From: Arenibacter sp. 6A1
GTDB lineage: Bacteria > Bacteroidota > Bacteroidia > Flavobacteriales > Flavobacteriaceae
Direction: 5' to 3'
Length of the DNA stretch: 64,000 nt
NCBI RefSeq assembly: GCF_012272855.1
Contig: NZ_JAAXCQ010000002.1
Span: 124,001 to 188,000 of the forward strand
Numbering within the stretch: position 1 is the stretch's first letter; each line of letters begins with the position of its first letter. The notes under the pieces were generated by a model. It searched no databases. It was not told where the DNA came from and saw nothing but the letters and a program-made list of their open reading frames with translations. The position numbers were made by a program, and so were the translations under genes. Of the stretch, positions 27,866 through 37,426 are shown piece by piece.

Positions 27866-29911
27866 TCAGCTAAACTTTAAAAGATGCCTTGATAAATTTT
27901 CCCTTAATTTATCAAAGGTGATCGGTTTGGTAAAATAATCGTTCATACCAACCCCCAATGCCCTATCAATGGCCTCTTTGGTAACATCGGCAGAAAAACC
28001 GATAATGATAACATCGGTATTAAATTTTCTGATTTCAACAGTAGCTTCAAAACCATCCATAAGAGGCATGTGCACATCCATAAAAACCAAATCGAAGGTA
28101 TTATCTTTTAACATTTCCAAAGCACGTTCCCCATTGGATACCGATGCTGCCTGAATTCCAAATTTCTCCAAGGTCTTCTTTAAGACAATTACATTGATAT
28201 GATTGTCGTCTACAATTAAAATTTTACAACCGCTAAAATCGGTAATTACTGATGGCATGCTCGTATCTTTAGGTTTGTTTTCCGCTAAAGGAAAAGTGAC
28301 GTCTATTATAAATTCTGTACCAACGCCTAAGGTACTACTAACATTAATATTTCCTTTAAAAAGGGCTATTAACTGATAAGAAATATAAAGCCCAAGGCCG
28401 CCGCCTTCGTGTCTTTTGGCCTTCCCAGAGTCAATTTGCATAAACCGATCAAATATAGTGTGCAATTTTTCTTTGGGAATTCCAATTCCGGTATCCTTAA
28501 TCACTATTTCTATCGCCAATCCTTCAGGCACGATACTTTCATGGTAGGACACCGTAATTCCCCCTTTTTCGGTAAATTTTAAGGCGTTCCTTAAAAGATT
28601 TGTCAGGATTTGACCAAATTTCCCCACATCGCCATTAACAAATTGATTGGAATTAATCAGACTGTCTATTTCAAGGTAAAGACCTTTTTGTTCCGTACTG
28701 GGTTTATAGATACTGACAATGCTTTTTACTTCTTCCGAAGGCGAAAAAACATCGTTCTTAAAGGTACTTTTTCCAGATTCTATCTTTTCTATTTCTAAAA
28801 TATCGTCTACCAAAAGTATCAGTTTTCTAGAAGAGATATCCATTAAAAGTAAATACTCTTTTAATTTAGCATCTATTTCTGATATTTTTAGAATTTCTAT
28901 AAAGCCTAGGATAGCATTTAAGGGCGTTCTGATTTCATGACTCATATTGGCAATAAATTCTGACTTTGCCAAGGAAGCTTTTTTAGCGATTAGCTTTTCA
29001 TTTGTCAGCGAAGTATTTAGTTCTTGTAACTTTAGATAAGCCTTCCTAAACCGCATATTTTCCTTTTTTGCCCTTCTGTAAAAATACACCAACGAACTAC
29101 TGAGCAAGGACAAAACAATACCAAAGACCAAAAACACCATCATATTCCATTTTCGTTCTTCAAAAGGAGTTACCCCTGCCGGCATAAAGGAATACGTCCA
29201 TTCTTGTCCGTCAAGATCGTCGACAGAATAGGTGGTTGTAAACACAAAATCATTATTTATTCGTTCTAGTTCCGGATTGTTGTGCTTATAAAAACTAGTC
29301 CCCTTATCGTCCTTAATTTCCACGGCATACATAGGCATATCATACACTAAATTATCAAAGGAATAAGAAAAATCTATTCCGGCAGTAATAGTACCTTGAA
29401 ACTTATTATCAAAATACACCGGTACATCTACCAAAAATGCCTTGCCGCCCTGTACCAACTCTAGCCATGAAGAAATGTTGATTGAACCATCCTGCACGTG
29501 CCCATTCCATTCCTTTATCCTTGGGTGATCCTTTAAACTAAGCCCTAAGACAGACTCATTTCCTTCTAAAGGCACTATATTTTGAATCACCATGGAAGTA
29601 TCTATCCATTGTATGAATTTAATGGAGCGGTTTTGTCTTAGAATAAGCTTGGCATCTTCCTCCCAATATTGAAAATACTTTCCCTTGGTCATTTCAATAC
29701 GATTTTTAAGGTCTTCCAAAGAAACCACATTGATTTGCCCCGCCGATACAAACTCTTGAAACCTTAAAAACCCGGCAGTCCGGATTTCATTTTTTAAATG
29801 CAATTTTTCTGCATTTTCTGACTTTTTCCATAATACACCTACGACGGTCATTAAAACCAGAAATACCGCTGAGGGAAATAATAACTCCTTTTTCGAAAAT
29901 TTAAATGACAT
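27866..29911 (-). CDS. Hybrid sensor histidine kinase with CHASE-like periplasmic domain
   Basis: 681 residues. Membrane helices at about 11-28 and 257-279 bracket a periplasmic domain with a CHASE-like look (FIQWIDTSMVIQNIVPLEGNES, PVYFDNKFQGTITAGIDF). A coiled linker then leads to HisKA with His326 in NMSHEIRTPLNAIL. The ATPase boxes are NALKFTEKGG, DTGIGIP and GGGLGLYIS. The C-terminal receiver has DD at 569-570, phosphoacceptor Asp613 (FMDVHMPLMDGFEA) and Lys in FTKPITFDKL. No HPt or regulator gene is adjacent, so this is an orphan phosphorelay kinase. CHASE domains often bind small ligands; the ligand here is unknown. Confidence 0.93.
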   Translation of the reverse strand: MSFKFSKKELLFPSAVFLVLMTVVGVLWKKSENAEKLHLKNEIRTAGFLRFQEFVSAGQINVVSLEDLKNRIEMTKGKYFQYWEEDAKLILRQNRSIKFIQWIDTSMVIQNIVPLEGNESVLGLSLKDHPRIKEWNGHVQDGSINISSWLELVQGGKAFLVDVPVYFDNKFQGTITAGIDFSYSFDNLVYDMPMYAVEIKDDKGTSFYKHNNPELERINNDFVFTTTYSVDDLDGQEWTYSFMPAGVTPFEERKWNMMVFLVFGIVLSLLSSSLVYFYRRAKKENMRFRKAYLKLQELNTSLTNEKLIAKKASLAKSEFIANMSHEIRTPLNAILGFIEILKISEIDAKLKEYLLLMDISSRKLILLVDDILEIEKIESGKSTFKNDVFSPSEEVKSIVSIYKPSTEQKGLYLEIDSLINSNQFVNGDVGKFGQILTNLLRNALKFTEKGGITVSYHESIVPEGLAIEIVIKDTGIGIPKEKLHTIFDRFMQIDSGKAKRHEGGGLGLYISYQLIALFKGNINVSSTLGVGTEFIIDVTFPLAENKPKDTSMPSVITDFSGCKILIVDDNHINVIVLKKTLEKFGIQAASVSNGERALEMLKDNTFDLVFMDVHMPLMDGFEATVEIRKFNTDVIIIGFSADVTKEAIDRALGVGMNDYFTKPITFDKLRENLSRHLLKFS

Positions 29912-30459
29912 ATACTATTACTAGTTCGGAAATACTTGTGAGGAGACAAATCTATACAATTAAGATTATTTAAATGAAATAAAGGTAATTTGTTATAACC
30001 TTAACACACTGCATTCCGACCTGAGTTCTCTTTTTTTCGATCCAATAACATTTTATTGGGATGATATAAGCGATACTTTTAATATAAATTGCCGTAAACA
30101 TTGGTTATTCTTAAAGAATTACAATACCACCTTCCTTCAAAACAATAACAATATTATAACGGCACCTTACTTATATTATTTCAATTATTATTGCTTACAA
30201 AGGAACCTACTCAATAAAAAACAGATCTACATTGAGTTACTATCGTTTTTTATTCCGATCGGTTGAATATAGCCCTCTGCCCCTTCGAAATTTAATGTAA
30301 AAACCCTTTTTTGGCCTATAAAAATAATTATTAAGGAAGCAAGAAAACTCCATTAATAATGCTATATTTAAACAAGCATTTAATTAGTTCCCCAACAATG
30401 ACCGAACCAATTAATTTGACGTAAAAAAAAATACTTTTATTAATTTTAAAATTTAAACT
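29912..30459. other. Intergenic stretch with no recognised feature
   Basis: A strongly AT-rich 548-base interval between the divergent hybrid kinase and TerB genes. It should contain both promoters, but no good TTG/TAnnTTTG pair stands out. No gene-like frame and no strong hairpin is visible. Confidence 0.4.
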
Positions 30460-30882
30460 ATGTCTATAGTAGATTTATATAGCAGTGGCACTCACCGAAG
30501 AAATTTAGCTCATTTTGCGACCATTGCTTCTTTGGCCGCCATTGACGGTGAAGTAAACCCACAGGAACAACAATTATTAGATAGATTCGCCAACAAACTA
30601 GATATTACCGAGGAAGAGTATAAGGTAGTTATGGCTTCTGACAACAAATTCCCTATTAATCCACCTTCCAGCGCTGAAGAGCGTTTAGAACGCTTATTCG
30701 ATTTGTTTAGCATTATTTTTGCCGATCATGAAATTGAAGAAGAAGAGCGTACTTTAATTACAAAATATGCGATTGGATTAGGGTTTAAAGCAGAAAGCGC
30801 CAATAAGATTATAGAGCGATCTATAGCTATTTTTAGTGGAAAAATAGATTACGAAGATTATTTAACCCTTATAAAGCGTTAG
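30460..30882 (+). CDS. TerB-family protein
   Basis: 140 all-helical residues matching the TerB/DjlA-like fold: FATIASLAAIDGEVNPQEQQLLDRFA and a second half with FADHEIEEEERTLITKYA, each with acidic residues that may bind metal. No other ter gene is present, so a role in tellurite resistance should not be assumed. It is cytosolic, with no signal peptide. It ends at a bidirectional terminator shared with fbp. Confidence 0.82.
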   Translation: MSIVDLYSSGTHRRNLAHFATIASLAAIDGEVNPQEQQLLDRFANKLDITEEEYKVVMASDNKFPINPPSSAEERLERLFDLFSIIFADHEIEEEERTLITKYAIGLGFKAESANKIIERSIAIFSGKIDYEDYLTLIKR

Positions 30883-30904
30883 GATAGCACTACTGTAATA
30901 AAAG

Positions 30905-30932
30905 AAAAAGGAGCAAAACGCTCCTTTTTTTT
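30905..30932. terminator. Bidirectional terminator between TerB gene and fbp
   Basis: A perfect 10-bp stem (AAAAAGGAGC/GCTCCTTTTT, loop AAAAC) has A and T runs on either side. It serves the TerB gene on plus and lies at the stop of fbp on minus. Confidence 0.85.
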
Positions 30933-31941
30933 ATTGGTTTTTTTGCATGAACTCCTCGGCCTTTTCGACCATTTTTGAACTCCCACAAAAGAAGGGTACC
31001 CGTTGATGCAGTTCTGTAGGCTGTATATCCAAAATAGGCCTAAAGCCGTCACTTGCCTTTCCATTGGCCTGTTCTGCCAAGTATGCCATAGGATTACATT
31101 CGTACAACAGCCTTAATTTCCCTTCTGAGGCCACGCTACTTTTTGGATATATGTAGATACCGCCCTTGATCATATTTCTATGGAAATCTGAAACCAAAGA
31201 ACCAATATACCTAGAGGTATAGGGCCTATCATCTTCTTCCTTTTGACAATATTTGATATAATCTTTTACCCCTTGCGGAAAATGAACATAGTTTCCTTCG
31301 TTCACAGAATATATTTTTCCGGTTTGCGGATATTTCATATTGGGATGAGAGAGGTAAAATGTTCCTAAGGCAGGGTTTAGCGTAAAGCCGTTGACCCCGT
31401 CGCCCGTAGTATACACCAACATCGTAGAGGTACCGTAGACCACATAACCCGCTGCTATCTGATTTCTTCCTGGTTGTAAAAAATCTTCAATAGTAACCGG
31501 GGTGCCAATAGGGCTAATCCTTCTATAAATAGAAAAAATGGTCCCCACAGAAACATTCACATCTATATTGGAAGAACCGTCCAAGGGATCGATCAATACA
31601 ATATACTTATTCTGGTTTTTCTGGTCACTACTATTCACCTGTATAAAATCGTCTTCTTCCTCCGAGGCAATCCCACAGACAATCTCTCTGTTTTTTAAGG
31701 TTTGTATAAATTTTTCATTGGCCAATACATCTAGTTTTTGCTGGTCTTCGCCCTGAATATTGGTATCCCCGGCGGCACCAATAATATCTACAAGCCCGGC
31801 TTTGTTCACCTCATGGTTCACTACTTTGGCTGCTAAGCGAATTGCATTGATCAATTTAGAAAGCTCCCCAGACGAATATTGAAAAGAAGCCTGGTTCTCA
31901 ATAATAAATTCTCCTAGGGTGGTGTTTTTTTTGGTCATCAT
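30931..31941 (-). CDS. fbp: Fructose-1,6-bisphosphatase, class I
   Basis: About 336 residues from one of two adjacent ATGs (31941 or 31938); the frame is open to 31965. The gluconeogenic enzyme removes the 1-phosphate of fructose-1,6-bisphosphate. The metal site is [22 protein letters not shown], with [17 protein letters not shown] before it and the C-terminal [18 protein letters not shown]. The stop codon lies inside the edge of the shared terminator. Confidence 0.95.
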   Translation of the reverse strand: MMTKKNTTLGEFIIENQASFQYSSGELSKLINAIRLAAKVVNHEVNKAGLVDIIGAAGDTNIQGEDQQKLDVLANEKFIQTLKNREIVCGIASEEEDDFIQVNSSDQKNQNKYIVLIDPLDGSSNIDVNVSVGTIFSIYRRISPIGTPVTIEDFLQPGRNQIAAGYVVYGTSTMLVYTTGDGVNGFTLNPALGTFYLSHPNMKYPQTGKIYSVNEGNYVHFPQGVKDYIKYCQKEEDDRPYTSRYIGSLVSDFHRNMIKGGIYIYPKSSVASEGKLRLLYECNPMAYLAEQANGKASDGFRPILDIQPTELHQRVPFFCGSSKMVEKAEEFMQKNQ

Positions 31942-32023
31942 GTTGGTTTGTTGATATAAGTACAAATATCGGTTAATTTGTTAAACTATGCAGTTTCACT
32001 CCTTTTTTGATTTTTTAAATTTA

Positions 32024-32031
32024 TAACTTTG
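32024..32031 (+). promoter_or_regulatory. Candidate -7 box for the GNAT-aspartokinase pair
   Basis: TAACTTTG fits TAnnTTTG, 19 bases before the start codon. The -33 element is not clear. Confidence 0.4.
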
Positions 32032-32050
32032 TGTTTTATTTGTAACAATT

Positions 32051-32530
32051 ATGAACTATACTATTCGAGACGCCCGCGTCCAAGACATGGCTCAAGTACA
32101 CCAACTTATCCATGAATTGGCGGTTTATGAAAAGGAACCTGATGCTGTAGAAGTAACTCCGGCCGATTTAGAAAGGGATGGCTTTGGAGCCGAAAAACTT
32201 TTTCATTGTTTTGTGGCCGAGGTCGATGGATCGATTGTAGGGATGGCGTTGCTATTTCATCGCTACTCTACTTGGAAAGGTCCTATAATTCATTTAGAAG
32301 ATTTGATCGTCACCGAAAAAATGCGTGGCAGCGGTCTAGGCGATGCCTTGTTGACCGAAGTGGTACGCTACGGACACCAAAGAGGTGTTAGACGAATTAA
32401 TTGGGAGGTGATAGATTGGAACGATCCGGCGATCGCTTTTTATGAAAGCAGGGGTGCAAAAGTGTTGCGCGACTGGGATGTGGTCCATTTGGATGAAAAA
32501 GGAATAGAAATATTTTTAAGTAAGATATGA
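32051..32530 (+). CDS. GNAT family N-acetyltransferase
   Basis: 159 residues. The acetyl-CoA loop is VTEKMRGSGLGDALL (R/Q-x-x-G-x-G/A form), with a beta-bulge segment IIHLEDLIV before it and a final WDVVHLDEKG strand. It resembles the diamine/thialysine acetyltransferase branch (YTIRDARVQDMAQVHQLI, LAVYEKEPDAV), but the acceptor is not certain. It overlaps the aspartokinase start by 4 bases (ATGA), so the two are translated from one mRNA. Confidence 0.88.
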   Translation: MNYTIRDARVQDMAQVHQLIHELAVYEKEPDAVEVTPADLERDGFGAEKLFHCFVAEVDGSIVGMALLFHRYSTWKGPIIHLEDLIVTEKMRGSGLGDALLTEVVRYGHQRGVRRINWEVIDWNDPAIAFYESRGAKVLRDWDVVHLDEKGIEIFLSKI

Positions 32531-33780
32531 GAGTTTTTAAATTTGGAGGCGCCTCGGTTAAAGATGCCGATAGCGTAAAGAATGTCGTGAACGTTTTAAA
32601 GCAAGTAGGCCACGAAAATACTTTGTTGGTGGTTTCTGCTATGGGAAAAACGACTAATGCTATGGAGGATATCGTAAATGCTTATTTTAAAAATAAGGCG
32701 TTACTACCTACTGCCCTTCAGGACATGATAGATTACCACGAGGCTATTTTAATGGACTTGTTTGCCGATAAAAACCACCCTGTATTTAAGAGCGTTAATG
32801 TTCTTTTTGAGGAGGTAAAAGGATTTTTGGTTTGGAACAAATCGCCAAAATATAGCTTTGTCTATGACCAAGTAGTGGGCTATGGAGAACTGCTCTCTAC
32901 CACAATCCTAAGCGCCTATTTTAATGAAATTGGCATTGTCAATCAGTGGTTAGATATCAGAACCTGTATTAAAACCAACGACAATTATCGAGATGCCATC
33001 ATAAACTGGGAACAGACACAGGAAAACATCAACAAAAATGTTGACAGGCAAAAACTGGTCATTACACAAGGGTTTTTAGGCAGCGACGACAATAATTTTA
33101 CCACTACCCTAGGTAGGGAAGGTTCGGATTATTCAGCGGCTATCATAGCGTATTGTCTCAATGCCGATGAAGTTACCATCTGGAAAGATGTTCCTGGAGT
33201 GTTAAATGCCGATCCGAGGTATTTTGAAAACCCGTGTTTATTGAACAGTATATCGTACCGTGAAGCCATTGAGTTGGCCTTTTACGGAGCGTCGGTAATT
33301 CACCCAAAAACATTACAGCCCTTACAGCGAAAGGAAATTCCTTTGCACGTAAAGTCATTTATAAATCCCTTGGATAAGGGTACGACCGTTGGAAAAGGAA
33401 GAGGAATAGAGCCTAAGGTGCCTTGTTTTATCGTAAAGAAAAACCAGGTGTTGATGAAGCTTTCCTCCTTAGATTTTTCCTTTATCGTAGAAGACAGTAT
33501 CAGTGAGCTCTTTAAAATGTTACACGACCATAAAATGAAGGTAGATTTGATTCAGAGTTCTGCCATTAGCTTTTCGGTTTGTGTTGACAATAAGTTTGGG
33601 AATCTAGAAGAACTTTTAAATCTCCTTAAAAACAGGTTTAAAGTAACCCACCATGAGGGTGTTTCTTTATATACGATTCGCCATTTCGATACAGAGGCCA
33701 TTACAAATCTACAGAAGGACAAGGAAATTTTGTTAGAACAGCGTGGTAAGGAAACTGTACAATTGGTTGTCAAAAACTAG
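32527..33780 (+). CDS. Aspartate kinase, monofunctional
   Basis: 417 residues. It catalyses the first step of the aspartate pathway to lysine, threonine and methionine. Residues 1-290 form the kinase domain (FKFGGASVKDADS, TTLGREGSDYSAAIIAY, WKDVPGVLNADPR, GASVIHPKTLQPL), and an ACT-like region follows. No homoserine dehydrogenase domain is fused. It overlaps the upstream GNAT gene by 4 bases. Other pathway genes are not here. Confidence 0.93.
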   Translation: MRVFKFGGASVKDADSVKNVVNVLKQVGHENTLLVVSAMGKTTNAMEDIVNAYFKNKALLPTALQDMIDYHEAILMDLFADKNHPVFKSVNVLFEEVKGFLVWNKSPKYSFVYDQVVGYGELLSTTILSAYFNEIGIVNQWLDIRTCIKTNDNYRDAIINWEQTQENINKNVDRQKLVITQGFLGSDDNNFTTTLGREGSDYSAAIIAYCLNADEVTIWKDVPGVLNADPRYFENPCLLNSISYREAIELAFYGASVIHPKTLQPLQRKEIPLHVKSFINPLDKGTTVGKGRGIEPKVPCFIVKKNQVLMKLSSLDFSFIVEDSISELFKMLHDHKMKVDLIQSSAISFSVCVDNKFGNLEELLNLLKNRFKVTHHEGVSLYTIRHFDTEAITNLQKDKEILLEQRGKETVQLVVKN

Positions 33781-33804
33781 TAAGAAATTACGGCTAAAAA
33801 TATT

Positions 33805-33830
33805 AAAACACGATTAACTATCGTGTTTTT
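33805..33830 (+). terminator. Terminator after aspartokinase
   Basis: A perfect 10-bp stem (33805-33814 with 33820-33829, AAAACACGAT/ATCGTGTTTT) with a 5-base loop and a T-run. The -7 box of the next gene begins 3 bases later. Confidence 0.8.
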
Positions 33831-33832
33831 CC

Positions 33833-33840
33833 TATCTTTG
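33833..33840 (+). promoter_or_regulatory. Candidate -7 box of olsF
   Basis: TATCTTTG matches TAnnTTTG, 23 bases before the ATG. The -33 region falls inside the preceding terminator hairpin and has no TTG. Confidence 0.45.
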
Positions 33841-33863
33841 CGGTTACAAAATTACATTTACGT

Positions 33864-35684
33864 ATGGGTTTAGTAACCGCAAAAGAAGTAGCCAAAGCTA
33901 TTCAAGTAGATAAGTACGGCTTCTTTGGTACGTTCATAGGATGGTTTTTGATGAAGGTGACCAAAATATCACGTATCAATCGCTTTTATGACGACCACAA
34001 ACATTTGGAGGGAGTTGTCTTTTTAGAGGCTGTTCTAGATCATTTCCAAATAAAGTTCGAAATTCCGGAAGAGGATTTTAAACGATTGCCTAAACAGGGG
34101 GCTTACATTACTATATCTAACCATCCTTTAGGCGGTATTGATGGCGTACTGTTATTAAAATTACTATTGGCCCATAGGACCGATTTTAAGATCATAGCCA
34201 ATTTTTTACTGAACAGGATTCAACCTTTATCCCCTTATATATTACCGGTAAATCCGTTCGAAAACCACAAGGAGGCCAAAAGCAGTATTGCCGGTTTTAA
34301 AAATGCGATGAAACACCTTCAGGACGGCCACCCCTTAGGAATTTTCCCTGCCGGGGAAGTGTCTACCTATAAGGACGAAAAACTGATCGTAGACCGCCCT
34401 TGGGAAGAGGCAGCCATCAAATTAATACGACGGGCAGAGGTACCGGTTATCCCTATTTATTTCCATGCTAAAAACAGCCTTTTATTTTATAGGTTATCAA
34501 AAATAAGTGATGTCTTTAGAACGGCTAAGCTACCTTCTGAAGTCACTACCCAAAAAAATAGGCTTATAAAGGTTAGAATCGGCCATCCTATTTCGGTTCA
34601 GACACAAAAAGATCAGGAATCCTTGGCCGACTTTACAGATTTGTTGCGCCGAAAGACCTATATGCTTTCTAATGCCTTTGAAAAAGAGCGCTTGATAGAT
34701 AAGGTGCCCCATTCCTTAAAGATACCAAAAGCCCCAAAAAAGATCGCTCAGGCCGTTAGTAACGACGTATTGGAAAAAGAGATCATAAACCTTAGGGAAA
34801 AAGATTGCAAACTACTACAAAGTAAGAATTACGAGGTGTTTTTGGCAAAAGCTTCGGATATCCCATTAATCCTAAAAGAAATAGGTAGGCAACGCGAGGT
34901 AACCTTTAGGGCTATTGGAGAAGGAACCAACAATGCCATTGACCTGGATAAGTTTGACAGCTATTACCGCCATTTATTTCTTTGGGACGATCAGGAAAAA
35001 GCCCTGGTAGGTGCTTACCGTATGGGCATCGGGTCCGAAATATTCGAGGAACGCGGTATAAACGGTTTTTATTTACAGGATTTATTCAGGTTTGAGCCAG
35101 AACTCTATGGAATGATGAAAAATTCTATTGAAATGGGCCGCGCCTATATCGTAAAACAATACCAACAAAAGCCAATGCCGTTATTCTTGTTATGGAAAGG
35201 TATTGTACACACCACTTTAAGGTTTCCAGAGCATAAATATTTAATCGGCGGGGTAAGTATTAGCAACCAGTTCTCTAACTTTTCTAAATCCTTAATGATA
35301 GAGTTTATGAAAAGTAACTATTGGGACCCTTATGTGGCACAATACATACGTCCCAAAAAAGAGTTTAAGGTAAAATTAAAAGACGCCGACAAGGACTTTA
35401 TCTTTGACGAAACCGAGGCCGACCTTAATAAGTTTGACAAACTTATTGAAGAGGTAGAACCGGGTAGCTTGCGATTACCGGTATTGATAAAGAAATACAT
35501 TAAACAAAATGCCAAGGTGGTTGCCTTTAATGTGGACCCCTTGTTTAATAATTCCGTAGACGGACTTATGTACATTAAGATCGCCGATCTGCCAGAGAGT
35601 ACGGTAAAACCTGTTATGGAAGAATTCCAGGCAGAGTTGGAACGCAAACTTTCAGAAGGACAAGAAATACCTCCCGCCAATTAA
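33864..35684 (+). CDS. olsF: Bifunctional ornithine lipid synthase OlsF-like (PlsC + OlsB domains)
   Basis: 606 residues. The N-terminal half is a PlsC-type acyltransferase: SNHPLGGIDG (H87, D93) and the substrate loop GIFPAGEVSTY, spanning about 60-280. The C-terminal half (about 320-520) is an OlsB/hemolysin-like acyl transferase (RQREVTFRAIGEGTNN, FLWDDQEKALVGAYRMG, FYLQDLFRFEPE). This order fits OlsF, in which the C-terminal domain N-acylates ornithine and the N-terminal one O-acylates the product to make ornithine lipid, a phosphate-free membrane lipid. A Flavobacterium version is known. No membrane helix is evident; it is likely peripheral. Confidence 0.85.
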   Translation: MGLVTAKEVAKAIQVDKYGFFGTFIGWFLMKVTKISRINRFYDDHKHLEGVVFLEAVLDHFQIKFEIPEEDFKRLPKQGAYITISNHPLGGIDGVLLLKLLLAHRTDFKIIANFLLNRIQPLSPYILPVNPFENHKEAKSSIAGFKNAMKHLQDGHPLGIFPAGEVSTYKDEKLIVDRPWEEAAIKLIRRAEVPVIPIYFHAKNSLLFYRLSKISDVFRTAKLPSEVTTQKNRLIKVRIGHPISVQTQKDQESLADFTDLLRRKTYMLSNAFEKERLIDKVPHSLKIPKAPKKIAQAVSNDVLEKEIINLREKDCKLLQSKNYEVFLAKASDIPLILKEIGRQREVTFRAIGEGTNNAIDLDKFDSYYRHLFLWDDQEKALVGAYRMGIGSEIFEERGINGFYLQDLFRFEPELYGMMKNSIEMGRAYIVKQYQQKPMPLFLLWKGIVHTTLRFPEHKYLIGGVSISNQFSNFSKSLMIEFMKSNYWDPYVAQYIRPKKEFKVKLKDADKDFIFDETEADLNKFDKLIEEVEPGSLRLPVLIKKYIKQNAKVVAFNVDPLFNNSVDGLMYIKIADLPESTVKPVMEEFQAELERKLSEGQEIPPAN

Positions 35685-35733
35685 ATTGACAGAGAGGAAG
35701 CACTTAAAGCCCTTCTAACATAGACAAACATAT

Positions 35734-35766
35734 AAAAGGCCCGATGTATAACATCTGGCCTTTTTT
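35734..35766. terminator. Bidirectional terminator between olsF and TM2 gene
   Basis: The stem AAAAGGCC/GGCCTTTT continues with GATGT/ACATC around one mismatch, with A and T runs on each side. It lies between two convergent genes. Confidence 0.85.
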
Positions 35767-35768
35767 CT

Positions 35769-36221
35769 TTAGAACCAAGGTTTTCTTCCTACCTGATACG
35801 TATTATAAAAGTCTTCATCTGTTTTGGTAAGGTAGATGATTCCTTCTATGAACGGTATTATTCCCGCTATTCCACAAGTGACCACAGAGGCTACTATCTG
35901 AATGATTCCCTCCTTTGTATAGCCCAATATAAATTTATGAATACCGAGGTATCCTAATAATAGTGCCAACAACCCGGCTAATAGTTTTTTGTTCTCGCCA
36001 CCAGCACCCTTTAAGCCTTCTGCAAACTCATCGGCTGTTTTCTTGGCTTCACTTTCAAAATCTTTGGCAGCTTCCTTACCTTCTTTAGCGAAATCCTTGG
36101 CCGATTCTTTGGTTTCTTCAAAGGCCTTTTCGGCTTTTTTCCCCAGATCTTTTGCTTTTCCCTTGGCTCCTTTTAAAGAGTCTTTGGCTTTGTCTCCTAA
36201 ATCCTTATTTTCTTCTGACAT
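35769..36221 (-). CDS. TM2-domain membrane protein with LEA-like N-terminal helix
   Basis: 150 residues. Residues 1-75 are a Lys/Ala/Glu-rich amphipathic helix built of roughly 11-residue repeats (KAKDSLKGAKGKAKDL, KAEKAFEETKESAKDF and so on), as in LEA or apolipoprotein-like proteins. Residues 78-140 are a TM2 domain with two membrane helices (LLAGLLALLLGYLGIHKFILG) and the usual charged turn. Function is unknown. The helix could lie on the membrane surface or bind anionic lipids. Confidence 0.8.
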   Translation of the reverse strand: MSEENKDLGDKAKDSLKGAKGKAKDLGKKAEKAFEETKESAKDFAKEGKEAAKDFESEAKKTADEFAEGLKGAGGENKKLLAGLLALLLGYLGIHKFILGYTKEGIIQIVASVVTCGIAGIIPFIEGIIYLTKTDEDFYNTYQVGRKPWF

Positions 36222-36273
36222 GGCTGATTGTTAAATGGTTAATAGCACCATTAAATTAGGGATTTTTTTTGGA

Positions 36274-36660
36274 TTAAAGAAAAGCCTTGTCATTTGGTTC
36301 CCACAACTCTAATTTGTTCCCGTCCGGATCCAAGATCCATCCAAATTTCCCATACTCGTATTCTTCTATTTTCCCAACAACGGTAACCCCCTCCTTTTCT
36401 AAAACCTCCAAAAGCTCTACAAGGTTCTCTACCCTAAAGTTCATCATAAAAGGGGACTCGCTGGGCTTAAAATATTTGGTATCGTCCTTCATAGGACTCC
36501 ATTGGGTCACACAGTCTTTCCCCTCCTTATCCTTCCACCAAAAACTACATCCGTATTGATCTGTGTTTAATCCAAGATGTGTACGGTACCATGCTTTAAT
36601 TTTATCTGGGTCTTTTGTTTTAAAGAAAAAACCTCCTAAACCAGTAACTCTATTTTTCAT
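36274..36660 (-). CDS. VOC (glyoxalase/bleomycin resistance-like) family protein
   Basis: 128 residues in the beta-alpha-beta-beta-beta repeat form of VOC proteins: TGLGGFFFKTKDPDKIKAWYRTHLGL at the start and FGWILDPDGNKLELWEP at the end, where the last Glu is a usual metal ligand. It could be a small metalloenzyme or a binding protein; the substrate is unknown. It has no signal peptide and no clear operon partner. Confidence 0.85.
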   Translation of the reverse strand: MKNRVTGLGGFFFKTKDPDKIKAWYRTHLGLNTDQYGCSFWWKDKEGKDCVTQWSPMKDDTKYFKPSESPFMMNFRVENLVELLEVLEKEGVTVVGKIEEYEYGKFGWILDPDGNKLELWEPNDKAFL

Positions 36661-36761
36661 ATGTGGATATTTATTGTTTTTCAGCGGTCATAGGCCATTC
36701 GCATATCATCAATCGTATTAGGGAACTATTTTCAGAAGTACTCTTATCACAGCGATGTGTT

Positions 36762-37130
36762 TTAAATTAAGTTTGCCTTTTGGTACAATTTTACGCCCTT
36801 GCCCACCATGGCCCTAATATCTTTTTCTAGCTTGGCATCCCACTTTTTAAACCGAAAGCAGCTTTTTCCATGGAAGCAATTTCGCAAGGAAGCCGAAATT
36901 CTCTGAAACTCATGACCATGGGTATGCATAGGAAAGAAATACAATCGCACCTCTTTCGATTTTGGGATAATACTAGCAAAGTAATATCCACCTACACTGC
37001 CTTCCCCCTCTTGGGCCGCTTTGGCACCACAGAATTCCATGACCGAGCTATCGTGCATTCTAATGCGTAACGGCGGTACATGCGCCTTTAATATTGCCTG
37101 TAAGCCACTTTGTATCGCTCCTAACTCCAT
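36762..37130 (-). CDS. DUF1801-like small protein
   Basis: 122 residues. The C-terminal stretch GKSCFRFKKWDAKLEKDIRAMVGKGVKLY resembles the end of DUF1801/YdhG proteins, and the middle (YYFASIIPKSKEVRLYFFPM) fits the same fold. Function is unknown. It is transcribed alone, with a long non-coding stretch upstream. Confidence 0.65.
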   Translation of the reverse strand: MELGAIQSGLQAILKAHVPPLRIRMHDSSVMEFCGAKAAQEGEGSVGGYYFASIIPKSKEVRLYFFPMHTHGHEFQRISASLRNCFHGKSCFRFKKWDAKLEKDIRAMVGKGVKLYQKANLI

Positions 37131-37346
37131 TCCTTAAAGTTAACAATTCTTTTGTTAGGGTTCCCAAGGAAAGGGGTCTTCGCCAACATTTAATATTCTG
37201 TCTAAAAAACATAAAACTAGCCGTTCCACCATTTTTCTAGCCTCATTGCCGTAAAAGTATATCGTTTAATAGGACCACATCAATACATGGAAAGACAACG
37301 CATATGGCTAAGCTCAAAATTCTTATTTCCCCCAGCCTTTTAATTT
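37131..37346. other. Intergenic stretch before repeat copy C
   Basis: Non-coding upstream region of the DUF1801-like gene. No clear promoter box was found. Confidence 0.35.
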
Positions 37347-37426
37347 GGGCGTTCCCTCCTACGTCGGTCGGGCTCTTGGCTATATCCCTTGCTCCGCTGC
37401 GGGGATGCCGCCGCCATCCCTAACGC
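37347..37426 (+). repeat. 80-bp dispersed structured repeat, copy C
   Basis: Full-length copy on the plus strand with the same ends as copies A and B. It differs from A mainly in the middle and near the 3' side (CCGCCATCCC in place of CCTCGGTCCC). Confidence 0.85.

Noticed and set aside
30460-30882. Tellurite resistance island
   Set aside because: Only one TerB-fold gene is present with no other ter genes, and such proteins are common alone.
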